A program made the translations under genes and the position numbers. Below, piece after piece: positions 38,402-47,571 of a DNA stretch of 64,000 nt (position 1 is its first letter; every line of letters starts with the position of its first letter). The stretch is from Komagataeibacter intermedius TF2 (lineage in GTDB: Bacteria; Pseudomonadota; Alphaproteobacteria; Acetobacterales; Acetobacteraceae), in contig NZ_BANF01000100.1 of assembly GCF_000964425.1 (NCBI RefSeq), positions 1 through 64,000 of the forward strand, read 5' to 3'. Below the pieces are notes generated by a model that saw only the letters and a program-made list of their open reading frames with translations, had not been told where the DNA came from and did not search any database.

Positions 38402-39529
38402 CTATGCGACAGGGCATCCCGCTGTCAGCAGGGCAACCGTGCGCGCCATGATGTCGGCCTGCGTGTAATGGGCCAGCGCGCGCAGCCGTCCCGCCTCCCC
38501 CATGCGCTGGCGCAGCGCACCATCACGCACCAGCCGGTCCAGCGCCGTAGCCAGCCGTGCGACGTCGCCCGGCGGCACCAGCAGGCCGGTCTCGCCTTCC
38601 ACCACCTGTTCGCACGGGCCGGAAATATCGCTTGCCACCACCGGCAGGCCGCACAGCATGGCTTCGATCACGCTCATCGGCAGACCCTCGAAATGGCTGG
38701 GCAGGACAAAAATATCCGCAGCCGCCATGATCGGCGCGACATCCGCACGATATCCGAACATGACCATGCGCGTGCCAAGGGCCGCCTGTGCTGCGGCAAA
38801 ACACGCGCCAAGGTCCATGCCGCGATCACTGGGCAGACGCTCACCCACCACCCATAACACCGCGTTGTCAGGCAGGGCGCGCATGACCGCCAGCAGTTCG
38901 GGATACCCCTTGCCCCGCACCAGGCGGGAGACGGCAAGGATGACGACCTGTCCCGCGTCCAGCCCCATCCGTGCGCGCAGCGCCGCGCGCTGTTCGGGCA
39001 TGGGGTGGAAAATGGCCGGATCACGTCCATTGCCGATGGCCGTGGCGCGGGGGTTGATCCGCAGTCTACGGGCGTCACATGCCTCTTTTTGCGATACCGT
39101 CAGGTAGATGCCGGTCACCTGTCCCGCCAGCCATTCCAGCATAAGGGCCACGGCACGCCGCAGGCGTGATCCCGGCTGGTTGAACAGGAACCCATGACAG
39201 GTATAGGCAATGCAGGGCACCCCGCACCACCATGCCGCGAAACGCGCCAGCAGGCCGCTTATGGGCATGTGCGCATGGACCATATCGGGCTTTTCCGCCC
39301 GGATCAGGCGCACGAGCGCCCGCCATGCCCGCCATTGCGCAAGGGGGGACAGGGTGCGCGACATCGGCACGGTCTCGACCCGCAGCCCACATGCGCGCAC
39401 ATCCTTCAGCAGGGGACCATCGGCGCATACCCCCACCACGTCATGCCCTTCATCCCGAAGCGCCAGCATGAGGGGAAACAGGAACTGGCGTAACGAAAAA
39501 TCGACATTCGTAACTTCGAGGATCTTCAT
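38402..39529 (-). CDS. Glycosyltransferase family 4 protein
   Basis: A 375-aa GT-B transferase. The N-terminal domain starts MKILEVTNVDFSLRQFLFPLMLAL and has MVHAHMPISGLLARFAAWWCGVP. The donor domain has VVILAVSRLVRGKGYPELLAVM and the EX7E segment SHFEGLPMSVIEAMLCGLPVVASD, plus GPCEQVVEGETGLLVPPGD. It resembles capsule/exopolysaccharide GT4 enzymes that add an HexNAc or hexose to an undecaprenyl-linked acceptor. Its ATG overlaps the stop of the upstream heparinase-like gene by 4 nt, linking the two in polysaccharide metabolism. The exact product is not known. Confidence 0.87.
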   Translation of the reverse strand: MKILEVTNVDFSLRQFLFPLMLALRDEGHDVVGVCADGPLLKDVRACGLRVETVPMSRTLSPLAQWRAWRALVRLIRAEKPDMVHAHMPISGLLARFAAWWCGVPCIAYTCHGFLFNQPGSRLRRAVALMLEWLAGQVTGIYLTVSQKEACDARRLRINPRATAIGNGRDPAIFHPMPEQRAALRARMGLDAGQVVILAVSRLVRGKGYPELLAVMRALPDNAVLWVVGERLPSDRGMDLGACFAAAQAALGTRMVMFGYRADVAPIMAAADIFVLPSHFEGLPMSVIEAMLCGLPVVASDISGPCEQVVEGETGLLVPPGDVARLATALDRLVRDGALRQRMGEAGRLRALAHYTQADIMARTVALLTAGCPVA

Positions 39530-41199
39530 GCCAGAAGCAGCAGCTTCTCACGACGCAGCGCCCAGCGCACCACCTGCCGCACCTTGCCTGGCGGGGCATC
39601 TCCCCCCATGGCCGGGGCATCCGGGGTATCCCCGTCTTCCTGCTTCTGCCGGGCTGCGGGATCGACCCGCACGACCAGTTGCAGGGTCGGCTGCGGCACC
39701 TGCCCACCGGAATAGACGCTTTCCTCAATCGCGACCTCGCCGCCTGCCGCGCGGAACCGCCAGTGCTGCTCCCCCGCTTCCAGCAGGACGGAGCCATCCT
39801 GCGCATCCACTGCCGTCACCGTCGGATGCAGGTGCAGGCGCAGAACGAAGGCCACTTCCCGCTCGCCTTCCAGCATTTCCTCTCCGCGCAGGATCTCGCC
39901 ATCACCGCCCAGATACAGTCTGCGGTAATACGTCGCCCCCGCCGAAGGATGGTAGCCGTCATGCGACAGGTTCAGCCAGTGCGCGCCTTCGGCCACGGCA
40001 TGATCGACACTGACATGGGCTGGCCTGCGCCGCACCGTGCCATCCGTCCCGAATTCGGACGAGGACATGTCCTCCACCACCACCACGGAATGGGCCGCGG
40101 TCTGGCGCAGGGCCTCTTTCCAAACAGGCAGGACCCCGCCGCCGCAATTAACGATCAGACGCTGCCGCGCACAGGAAAATTCGAATGACAGCGTCCCCGC
40201 ATGCGCGTTGCGGTCATATTCGGGCGGGGCGGGAATCCCCACATCCACCAGCAGCAGCGATCGCACGGCCTGCATGCGTATGAAACCGCCATCGGGCATG
40301 GCATTGGCCACGACGCGGGTGCGCGTGGCCTGTGACAGCACCATCTCGATCAGCGTCGCGCTACGTTCATGGCTGCCATTGAACAGCGCAAGCCCCCCGT
40401 CCCCATGCCGCATGGCCCGCAGCACGGGGCTCATCTTGTCCAGCGCGATGGCGACCGAATGCGGCAGGGCATGCTGCACTGCCTGCATCATGGCCCGCAT
40501 TTCCGCCAGTTCGCGCAGGGCGCGCAGCTGGACCTCCGGGCTACGTTCGACATGCCAGCCATCGGGCAGGATCTGGCTTTCCACCTCGTTGTCGATATAG
40601 CGGCGGTACCGGGTCAGGAAACCGGTATATTCGGGCATGGCCACCGCCACCGCCAGCAGGCCCTTGAGCGCCGTAAGCGACTGCCAGCCATGCTGTTCAG
40701 GTGGCATGAGGGCGGCGATGGTGCGCCCTTCCACCAGTATCCGTTCCATCAGGCGCTGGCGGAAGGAATCGCTGGCCGATGCGGCAAAGAAATCGTAATG
40801 CCCCAGCCACGCCGCGACACGGGCGCCAATCACCCCGCAATCCAGCGCCATGGGGTGTTGGGATGGATGGTGCAGCCAGTCATCGACCAGCGCGCGCGCC
40901 TTCAGCCGCGCGGCATCCGTGCCCACCGCGCGCAGGTCACGCAGCCAGCGGAAGCTGAGCAGCCCCTCGCGGAAACCGGGTTCAAATTCGGGCGCATCCC
41001 ATTGTCCCGGCCCGACGGGGTGGGTATAGCCCGCCCATGTCAGGCTGCCGCGCGCAAGCTGCGCGCCCGCCGCCGGATCACCCGGCCACAGGTCACGCAC
41101 GTTATGGACAGGCGCGACAGGCAGCCGCCTGCCCCCACCCAGCAACGGCAGCCGCGCGAATGAAAGGCGCGCGCCGCGCGCCAGACGCTTCAGCGGCAT
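39526..41199 (-). CDS. Heparinase II/III-family protein
   Basis: A 557-aa protein with an N-terminal alpha/alpha toroid (about 50-310; GHYDFFAASASDSFRQRLMERILVEG, GDGGLALFNGS) and a C-terminal beta-sandwich of the heparinase II/III-like type (about 340-520; TLSFEFSCARQRLIVNCGG, HDGYHPSAGATYYRRLYL). No signal peptide is visible. Relatives are polysaccharide lyases or synthase-associated proteins. In alphaproteobacteria this family sits next to rsmB, as here, and its role is uncertain. It is followed by a coupled GT4 gene. The last 40 residues are Asp/Pro-rich and then basic. Confidence 0.85.
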   Translation of the reverse strand: MPLKRLARGARLSFARLPLLGGGRRLPVAPVHNVRDLWPGDPAAGAQLARGSLTWAGYTHPVGPGQWDAPEFEPGFREGLLSFRWLRDLRAVGTDAARLKARALVDDWLHHPSQHPMALDCGVIGARVAAWLGHYDFFAASASDSFRQRLMERILVEGRTIAALMPPEQHGWQSLTALKGLLAVAVAMPEYTGFLTRYRRYIDNEVESQILPDGWHVERSPEVQLRALRELAEMRAMMQAVQHALPHSVAIALDKMSPVLRAMRHGDGGLALFNGSHERSATLIEMVLSQATRTRVVANAMPDGGFIRMQAVRSLLLVDVGIPAPPEYDRNAHAGTLSFEFSCARQRLIVNCGGGVLPVWKEALRQTAAHSVVVVEDMSSSEFGTDGTVRRRPAHVSVDHAVAEGAHWLNLSHDGYHPSAGATYYRRLYLGGDGEILRGEEMLEGEREVAFVLRLHLHPTVTAVDAQDGSVLLEAGEQHWRFRAAGGEVAIEESVYSGGQVPQPTLQLVVRVDPAARQKQEDGDTPDAPAMGGDAPPGKVRQVVRWALRREKLLLLA

Positions 41200-41236
41200 G
41201 GGGCCCTATCCCCCCGATATGGCGGGACGCATACCC

Positions 41237-41914
41237 TCACGCCGGGTTATGCGCCCCGATCCGTAGGTTGCTGATGGCGGCGGCATAATCATCCTGCCCA
41301 TACACGGATGTCCCGGCAATCAGGACATCGGCGCCTGCCGCAACTGCCAGGGGCGCGGTCTGCGCGGTAATGCCGCCATCGACGCCAATGCGGATGTCAC
41401 GGCCCGTCGCATCCGCCATGCGGCGCAGGGTTTCGATCTTGCGCAGCTGGCTGGTCAGGAATTTCTGGCCACCAAAACCGGGGTTGACCGTCATGACCAG
41501 GATCATGTCCACCAGATCCAGCACTTCGCCCACCGCTTCGGGCGGGGTGGCGGGACAGATGGCGATGCCGGGTTTCACCCCATGGTCGCGCACATGCTGC
41601 AGCGAGCGGTGGGTGTGGGGACCGGCTTCCACATGCAGGTGAATATGATCGGCCCCGGCCTTCGCAAAGGCTTCGATATACGGATCGACGGGTGCAATCA
41701 TCAGGTGCACGTCAAATGGCAGCTTCGACTTCGGGCGAAGCGCCTTGATCAGTTGTGGTCCCATGGACAGGTTCGGTACGAAATGCCCATCCATGACATC
41801 CAGATGCAGCCAGTCTGCACCAGCGTTTTCGACAGCGGCGACTTCATCCGCCATGCGGGAAAAATCAGCTGACAGGACGCTGGGCGCGATGAGGGGGGTC
41901 TTGAGAGCAGCCAT
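41237..41914 (-). CDS. rpe: Ribulose-phosphate 3-epimerase
   Basis: Interconverts ribulose 5-phosphate and xylulose 5-phosphate in the pentose phosphate pathway, which is the main sugar route in acetic acid bacteria. The 225-aa TIM barrel has IAPSVLSADFSRMADE, WLHLDVMDGHFVPNLSMGP (His and Asp metal ligands), HLMIAPVDPYIEAFAKAGADHIHLHVEA, MTVNPGFGGQKF, and IGVDGGITAQTAPL (second Asp) followed by the phosphate site. All catalytic residues are present. It lies 60 bp after rsmB and 37 bp before the heparinase-like gene on the same strand. Confidence 0.96.
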   Translation of the reverse strand: MAALKTPLIAPSVLSADFSRMADEVAAVENAGADWLHLDVMDGHFVPNLSMGPQLIKALRPKSKLPFDVHLMIAPVDPYIEAFAKAGADHIHLHVEAGPHTHRSLQHVRDHGVKPGIAICPATPPEAVGEVLDLVDMILVMTVNPGFGGQKFLTSQLRKIETLRRMADATGRDIRIGVDGGITAQTAPLAVAAGADVLIAGTSVYGQDDYAAAISNLRIGAHNPA

Positions 41915-41974
41915 ACCTGTTTTTTAACAGCAATCAATGACTAACGCCAATCTTTCCTCATGCCCCCGTCCCGC

Positions 41975-43309
41975 TCAGGCCCGACGGAAACGCGCGGCGA
42001 AGAAGCCATCCATGCCACCATGATCCGCCAGCATGCCGGGATGGGTGCGCAGCCACCCCTCCGGCGTGCGGGCCTGCGGCAGGAAGGCCAGTTCCTCCGG
42101 CGTGAAGGGATCGGGGATCAGGCCCATCGCCTCGGCCGCGCGGGCGCGCTGCTCGCCTTCCTCGGGCTGTAGCGAACACACGGCATAGACCATGCGCCCG
42201 CCCGGCCGCAGCATGTCGCGGCCTGCGGCCAGCAGCCGGTCCTGCCCTTCCGTCATGGTGGCGATGTCTCGCGGGCGCTTGATCCACATGGCGTCGGGGT
42301 GGCGGCGGATGGTGCCGGTGGCCGAACATGGCGCGTCCAGCAGGATCGCGTCCAGCGGGACATCAGGCCGCCACTGTGCCGCATCCGCATGGATGACCTT
42401 CACCCCATCCAGCCCCAGGCGTGCCAGATTCGCGCGCAGCCGCTCGATCCGGCGGCCTTCGCGTTCAATGGCGAAGACGTCCGCCCCGGCAAAGGCAAGC
42501 TGGGCGGTCTTGCCACCGGGGGCCGCGCACAGGTCGGCCACACGTTCGCCCGCTTTCACATCCAGCAGCCGCGCGGGCAGGCTGGCGGCCATGTCCTGCA
42601 CCCAGAACGTCCCCTCGGCAAAGCCGGGCAGGTCCACCACCTTTACCGACCCCGCGGCAAAGCGCACGCTTCCATTGGGCATTACCTCGCCCCCCGGCGG
42701 GGGTTCGGCGCCGGGGCGGATGCTCAGGTCCAGCGGCGGCTCATGCCCCAGCGCGCGGGCGATGGGACGCGCAAGCTTCCCCCACGACTGCCACAGCCAC
42801 GGCGGCACATCCAGCCGCGCCTGATCCAGCCCCTCCAGCGCCTGCGTCCCGCCAGCCGCGACACGGCGCAGCACCGCGTTGACCAGCCCCGCGAACGGCA
42901 CCAGCCCCCGCCGGCGCGCAAGGGCGACGGACGTGGCCACGGCGGCGTGGGCCGGCGTGTCAAGGAACAGGAGCTGCGCCACCCCGATCAGCAGCACCAC
43001 GCGAACGGGTTCGGGCGGTTCGCGCTTCAGGAACGGAGCCAGAACCTCGTTCGCGGTGCCCATGTGCCGCAGCACGGTGGCGGCCAGCCGGTGGCCCGCG
43101 GCGCGATCGCGCGGTTCGGCCGCGCGGGCGGCAAGCGAATGGTCCAGCGACGTATCAAGCATGCGGCGGTGCACGATCACGCCCTCGACGATATCAAAGG
43201 CGATGTCGCGCGTGGGATCCGGCGCGACCTTGCCACCGCGCCGGTCGGGGCGGCCTGCGTTGGGGCGGCGCCCGGTGGGGCGGGACGACGGGGACGGGGA
43301 AGGCTTCAT
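41975..43309 (-). CDS. rsmB: 16S rRNA m5C967 methyltransferase
   Basis: Methylates cytosine in 16S rRNA of the small subunit. The 444-aa product has a NusB-like N-terminal RNA-binding domain (about 30-160), the SAM-binding motif RVADLCAAPGGKTAQLAFAGADVFAIERE, the motif IV Cys in LLDAPCSATGTIRRHPD, and the catalytic Cys of motif VI in MVYAVCSLQPEEGEQ. Two Cys are expected for this class. The start ATG has AGGA 5 nt upstream. The N-terminal 30 residues are basic and disordered. It diverges from the YggS gene across 70 bp. Confidence 0.93.
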   Translation of the reverse strand: MKPSPSPSSRPTGRRPNAGRPDRRGGKVAPDPTRDIAFDIVEGVIVHRRMLDTSLDHSLAARAAEPRDRAAGHRLAATVLRHMGTANEVLAPFLKREPPEPVRVVLLIGVAQLLFLDTPAHAAVATSVALARRRGLVPFAGLVNAVLRRVAAGGTQALEGLDQARLDVPPWLWQSWGKLARPIARALGHEPPLDLSIRPGAEPPPGGEVMPNGSVRFAAGSVKVVDLPGFAEGTFWVQDMAASLPARLLDVKAGERVADLCAAPGGKTAQLAFAGADVFAIEREGRRIERLRANLARLGLDGVKVIHADAAQWRPDVPLDAILLDAPCSATGTIRRHPDAMWIKRPRDIATMTEGQDRLLAAGRDMLRPGGRMVYAVCSLQPEEGEQRARAAEAMGLIPDPFTPEELAFLPQARTPEGWLRTHPGMLADHGGMDGFFAARFRRA

Positions 43310-43379
43310 GAAATCCTGACCTGAAAACTGCGATACGCGGGGGCTTGACCGGGGAGGTATTCAGGCCAAGCCTAGAGCC

Positions 43380-44063
43380 ATGTCAACATCCACATCCATA
43401 GCACAGGCGCTGACGGGCATCCGCGCCCGCATCATCGCCAGCGCGCAGGCGGCAGGCCGCGACCCGTCCACCATCGGACTGGTGGCCGTTTCCAAGTTCC
43501 ATCCGCAATCCAGCGTCATCGCCGCACTGGAGGCAGGGCAGCGGACATTCGGTGAAAACCGCGTGCAGGAAGCCGCCGCCAAATTCCCCGCCCTGCGCGA
43601 ACGCTGGCCCGACCTGCGGCTGCACATCATCGGCGGCCTGCAGACCAACAAGGCGCTGGAGGCCGTCCGGATCGCGGATATGATCGAAAGCCTAGACCGG
43701 CCGTCCCTGTCGGATGCGATCGCGCGCGCGGGCGACAGGGCGGGTCGCCTGCCCCACCTGCTGGTGCAGGTGAACACGGGCGACGAAACCCAGAAATCGG
43801 GCGTGAGGCGGGAAGACGCCGACGCCTTCATCACCGCCAGCATCACGCGCTTTGGCGATGCGGTGCGGGGTCTTATGTGCATCCCGCCGCACGATCAGGA
43901 CCCGGCGCCGCATTTCCGGCTGCTGTCGGACATGGCGGCACGGCACGGGCTGCCGGTCGTGTCAATGGGCATGTCGGCCGATTTCGAACGCGCAATTGCC
44001 TGTGGCGCGACGCTGGTGCGGGTGGGAAGCGCCATTTTCGGTGCCCGTCCCGCCCATGCCTGA
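43380..44063 (+). CDS. YggS-family PLP homeostasis protein
   Basis: A 227-aa PLP-binding barrel without known catalytic activity that buffers vitamin B6 and affects amino-acid pools. The PLP Lys is in GLVAVSKFHPQS, followed by FGENRVQEAAAKF, LHIIGGLQTNK (usual form IGHLQSNK), LLVQVNTGDETQKSGV, RGLMCIPP (usual GLM), and VSMGMSADFERAIACGATLVRVGSAIFG for phosphate binding. The HLQ region reads GGLQTNK, a minor departure. Kup follows on the same strand 126 bp later. Confidence 0.92.
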   Translation: MSTSTSIAQALTGIRARIIASAQAAGRDPSTIGLVAVSKFHPQSSVIAALEAGQRTFGENRVQEAAAKFPALRERWPDLRLHIIGGLQTNKALEAVRIADMIESLDRPSLSDAIARAGDRAGRLPHLLVQVNTGDETQKSGVRREDADAFITASITRFGDAVRGLMCIPPHDQDPAPHFRLLSDMAARHGLPVVSMGMSADFERAIACGATLVRVGSAIFGARPAHA

Positions 44064-44189
44064 CCATGCCTGAATGGCACCTGAGCGGAGACGGGCCTTG
44101 CTGCGCATGGGGCGAGGCGGTAATGCGAAACTATCCGGTCGCGATGTGATGCCGGTTTTCTGTCTTCATTGCCGCGGAGCCGTCACGAC

Positions 44190-46190
44190 ATGACGCAACC
44201 CACGGGGCCTTCTGCCCCCGGATCCCCGACGCCGCCGGATGGCGCAGGTCATCCCGCAACTGCCGCGGACAAGGCCACGACCGCGCCCAAGATTACCGAA
44301 TATGGCGCGGACCAGCACGAACACGCCGCAAACCCCGTGGGCTTTGCCGCCCTGCTGGGCGTGCTGGGCGTGGTGTTTGGCGATATCGGCACAAGCCCGA
44401 TCTACGCCCTGCGTTCGACCATCATGGTCGTCTCGCAGCACCACCGGATCGCCCCGTGGGAGGTTCTGGGCGTTCTCAGCCTGATCATCTGGTCGCTGCT
44501 GCTGATCGTGACGGTCAAATACGTCATCCTGATCATGCGCGCCGACCATAACGGGGAAGGCGGGATCATCTCGCTCATGTCGCTGGCCCAGCGCGTGGCC
44601 CCCAGCAACCGGCTGCGCATCGCGCTGGGTATGGTCGGCATTGGCGGGGCCTGCCTGTTCTTTGGCGATGGCATGATCACCCCCGCCATTTCCGTGCTGT
44701 CGGCGGTGGAGGGGCTGGAGGTCAGCTTCCCTGCCGCGCGTGATCTGGTCATACCCATTGCGCTTATGGTCCTGATCGGGCTGTTTTCGGTCCAGTGCTA
44801 CGGCACGGGCAAGGTGGGCACCGTATTCGGGCCGATCATGCTGGTGTGGTTCAGCCTGCTGGGCATACTGGGGGCACTGCAGATCCTGCATCACCCGGCG
44901 GTGCTGCTGGCCATATCGCCCACCTATGCGGTACAGTTCATCGTCTATCACGGGTGGCTGTCGTTCATTGCGCTGGGTTCGGTCGTGCTGTCGGTTACGG
45001 GGGCGGAAGCACTGTATGCCGACATGGGGCATTTCGGCCGCCAGCCCATCCGCTATGCGTGGCTGTTCTGCGTGCTCCCCTGCCTTGCGCTGAATTATCT
45101 GGGCCAGGGCGCGCTGATCATTGCGGACCCCGGGGCGCTGGCCAATCCGTTCTTCCTGCTTGGCCCGCACTGGCTGCAGGTGCCGATGATCATCCTGTCC
45201 ACCTTCGCCACCGTCATTGCCAGCCAGGCGGGCATTTCGGGCGGGTTTTCGCTGTGCCGCCAGATCATCCAGCTGGGCTACCTGCCACGCATGCGCGTGA
45301 CCCATACGAATGCGGAGGAAGAAGGCCAGATCTACCTGCCGGAATTCAACCGCTTCCTGATGGTGGGCGCGCTGCTGCTGGTACTGGCCTTCCGCAGTTC
45401 GGACGCGCTGGCATCCGCCTACGGTATTGCGGTGACGGGCACGTTCATGTGCACCTGCGTGCTGGCCATGGTCGTGTTCCGCAGGCTGTACCACTGGTCA
45501 CGGCCCGCCGCGATCGTGACATTTGGCGGTTTCTTCCTGCTTGATGCGACGTTCTTCGCGTCCAACGCGCTCAAGATCCCGCAGGGCGGCTGGGTGCCGG
45601 TGCTGCTGGGCATCGTGCTGACGCTTATGATGACGACGTGGAAAAAGGGCCGCCAGCTGATCATGAACCGGCAGAAGCAGGACAGCATGCCCATGAACTC
45701 GTTCCTGGCCCGCCTGCCACAGTCGCGCATCATCCGCGTGCCGGGCACGGCGGTGTACATGACCGGGAACCCCGATTTCGTGCCCGCCTGCCTGCTGCAC
45801 AACCTCAAGCACAACAAGGTGCTGCATGACCACGTGCTGTTCGTCACCGTGCAGACGCTGGACCAGCCCGAAGCCGATCACGGCCACCGCGTGGCGCTGC
45901 AGGAACTGGCGCCCGACATCTACCGGATCATCCTGCGGTACGGCTTCATGGAAATGCCCAACCTGCCCCGCGCGCTGGAGGACCTGAAGGCCAGCGGCCT
46001 TGATTTCGATGCGCTTCAGGCATCCTATTTCACCAGCCGCGAACTGCTTGTGCGTTCGTCCGTGCCCAAGCTGTCGCGGTGGCGGATGTCGCTGTTCCTG
46101 TTCATGGCGCGCAACGCGACGCCAGCGACGGAATTCTTCCGCATCCCGCCCGACCGCGTGGTGGAGCTGGGCGTGCGGCTGGCGATCTGA
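44190..46190 (+). CDS. kup: Low-affinity potassium transporter Kup
   Basis: Proton-coupled K+ uptake protein, 666 aa. After a Pro-rich N-terminus, helix 1 carries [19 protein letters not shown], the Kup signature. [37 protein letters not shown] and [13 protein letters not shown] follow. The large soluble C-terminal domain begins about residue 500. About 12 membrane helices are expected. ATG 44190 (GGAG 10 nt upstream) was preferred to TTG 44169. It probably supports potassium and pH balance in acid. A copy of the dispersed repeat lies at the 3' end and likely terminates the transcript. Confidence 0.95.
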   Translation: MTQPTGPSAPGSPTPPDGAGHPATAADKATTAPKITEYGADQHEHAANPVGFAALLGVLGVVFGDIGTSPIYALRSTIMVVSQHHRIAPWEVLGVLSLIIWSLLLIVTVKYVILIMRADHNGEGGIISLMSLAQRVAPSNRLRIALGMVGIGGACLFFGDGMITPAISVLSAVEGLEVSFPAARDLVIPIALMVLIGLFSVQCYGTGKVGTVFGPIMLVWFSLLGILGALQILHHPAVLLAISPTYAVQFIVYHGWLSFIALGSVVLSVTGAEALYADMGHFGRQPIRYAWLFCVLPCLALNYLGQGALIIADPGALANPFFLLGPHWLQVPMIILSTFATVIASQAGISGGFSLCRQIIQLGYLPRMRVTHTNAEEEGQIYLPEFNRFLMVGALLLVLAFRSSDALASAYGIAVTGTFMCTCVLAMVVFRRLYHWSRPAAIVTFGGFFLLDATFFASNALKIPQGGWVPVLLGIVLTLMMTTWKKGRQLIMNRQKQDSMPMNSFLARLPQSRIIRVPGTAVYMTGNPDFVPACLLHNLKHNKVLHDHVLFVTVQTLDQPEADHGHRVALQELAPDIYRIILRYGFMEMPNLPRALEDLKASGLDFDALQASYFTSRELLVRSSVPKLSRWRMSLFLFMARNATPATEFFRIPPDRVVELGVRLAI

Positions 46191-46204
46191 CATTCCTGAA
46201 CAGA

Positions 46205-46287
46205 ATAAAGGTTTCTGGGTGCCGTCTTTTTTCCAAAAAGGCGGCATTCTTTTTGAAGCTTTCTGAAAAACGCTTCACCAAAAACGT
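46205..46287 (+). repeat. Dispersed hairpin repeat, plus orientation; likely kup terminator
   Basis: This is the fullest copy of the family. It has AAAGGTTTCTGGGTGCCG, then an 11-bp stem (46221-46231/46235-46245) with T- and A-tracts, then a second hairpin GAAGC/GCTTC (46255-46259/46272-46276), and the tail ACCAAAAACG. It is about 83 bp long and lies between kup and hemW. Confidence 0.75.
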
Positions 46288-46300
46288 CTGATAGTTTGCG

Positions 46301-46313
46301 AGGAGTCGCCTTG
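46301..46313 (+). promoter_or_regulatory. Ribosome-binding site deciding a TTG start for hemW
   Basis: AGGAG at 46301-46305 lies 5 nt before TTG 46311, in frame with hemW. No comparable box precedes the next ATG (46344) or the upstream TTG (46296). Confidence 0.6.
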
Positions 46314-47516
46314 GCAGGATTTTCACACAATCCCGCATCCAGCATGGCCGAACCGCTGGCGCTGTACGTGCACTGGCCGTTCTGCCTGTCCAAATGCCCG
46401 TACTGTGATTTCAACAGCCATGTGCGTAATGAAATCCCCCGCGCCCGCTTTGGCGCGGCACTGCGGCGCGAACTGGCGCATGAAGCCGCCCGCATGGGCG
46501 ACGGTCGGGCCGAGCGTCCGACCATAAGTTCCATTTTCTTTGGTGGCGGCACGCCATCGCTCATGGCGCCCGAAACGGTGGCCGGACTGATTGATGATGC
46601 CCGCACCCTGTTTGGCCTGACGAATAGCGTCGAAATCACGCTGGAGGCCAATCCCACCAGCGTGGAGACCGGTCGGCTGCGCGCCTTCCGTGATGCTGGC
46701 GTCAACCGCATTTCCGTCGGTGTCCAGAGCCTTGATGCCGAAGCCCTGCGGTTCCTGGGGCGCGAACATGATGCGCCACAGGCCATGGCGGCGCTGGAGA
46801 CGGCGCGCAGCCTGTTTGACCGGATTTCATTCGACCTGATCTACGCCCGCCCCGGACAGGACGCCGCCGCATGGCGAGCGGAGCTGGAGGCGGCGCTGTC
46901 GCTGGTCTCGGATCATCTGTCGCTGTACCAGCTGACCATCGAACCCGGCACGAAGTTCGAAAGCCTGTACCGTCAGGGCCGCTTTCGCCTGCCCGATGGG
47001 GATGAGGCCGCACGCCTGTATGAACTGACCGCCGAGGTCGCGGGCCGCCACGGGCTGCTTGGGTATGAAATCTCCAATTATGCCCGCCCCGGCGCCGAAA
47101 GCCGCCATAACCTGACCTACTGGCGGTATGGCGACTATCTGGGCATTGGCCCGGGCGCGCATGGCCGGCTGACCCGCAATGGCGTGACCTGCGCCACCCG
47201 GCGCCACCGCGCGCCCGAACCGTGGGCGGAGCGGGTGGAACGTACCGGCACCGGCGCACATGCGGAAGAAAGGCTGGATGACCGCGACCGCGCGCGCGAA
47301 ATGCTGCTGATGGGGCTGCGGCTGGCTGAAGGGATTTCCACCACGCGCTTCGCCCGCCGCACCGGCATGACGGTGCACGACGCAACCGACGCCGACATCA
47401 TGGCCGCCGCGATGGAGGAAGGCTATCTGGTCGCTGATCCCGCCCGCCAGACCCTGCGGGCCACGGCGGCGGGCCGCCTGCGGCTGGAAAGCCTGCTGGC
47501 TGCGCTGGTGCTTTAG
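46311..47516 (+). CDS. hemW: Radical SAM heme chaperone HemW
   Basis: Radical SAM protein of the coproporphyrinogen-oxidase-like family that binds heme and aids heme insertion. The 401-aa product has PLALYVHWPFCLSKCPYCDFNSH with CxxxCxxC for the 4Fe-4S cluster, FFGGGTPSLM, ISVGVQSLDAEALRFLGR, and LGYEISNYARPGAESRHNLTYW. It lacks the extra Cys of true HemN. The start is set by an AGGAG box 5 nt before TTG 46311, giving MAGFSHNP; the ATG at 46344 has no ribosome site and would cut the protein by 11 residues. Confidence 0.93.
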   Translation: MAGFSHNPASSMAEPLALYVHWPFCLSKCPYCDFNSHVRNEIPRARFGAALRRELAHEAARMGDGRAERPTISSIFFGGGTPSLMAPETVAGLIDDARTLFGLTNSVEITLEANPTSVETGRLRAFRDAGVNRISVGVQSLDAEALRFLGREHDAPQAMAALETARSLFDRISFDLIYARPGQDAAAWRAELEAALSLVSDHLSLYQLTIEPGTKFESLYRQGRFRLPDGDEAARLYELTAEVAGRHGLLGYEISNYARPGAESRHNLTYWRYGDYLGIGPGAHGRLTRNGVTCATRRHRAPEPWAERVERTGTGAHAEERLDDRDRAREMLLMGLRLAEGISTTRFARRTGMTVHDATDADIMAAAMEEGYLVADPARQTLRATAAGRLRLESLLAALVL

Positions 47517-47571
47517 GAATTTAGGCAATACGATGGCGTCCCACCATACGTAAGGCCAAGGAGTGCGTCGC

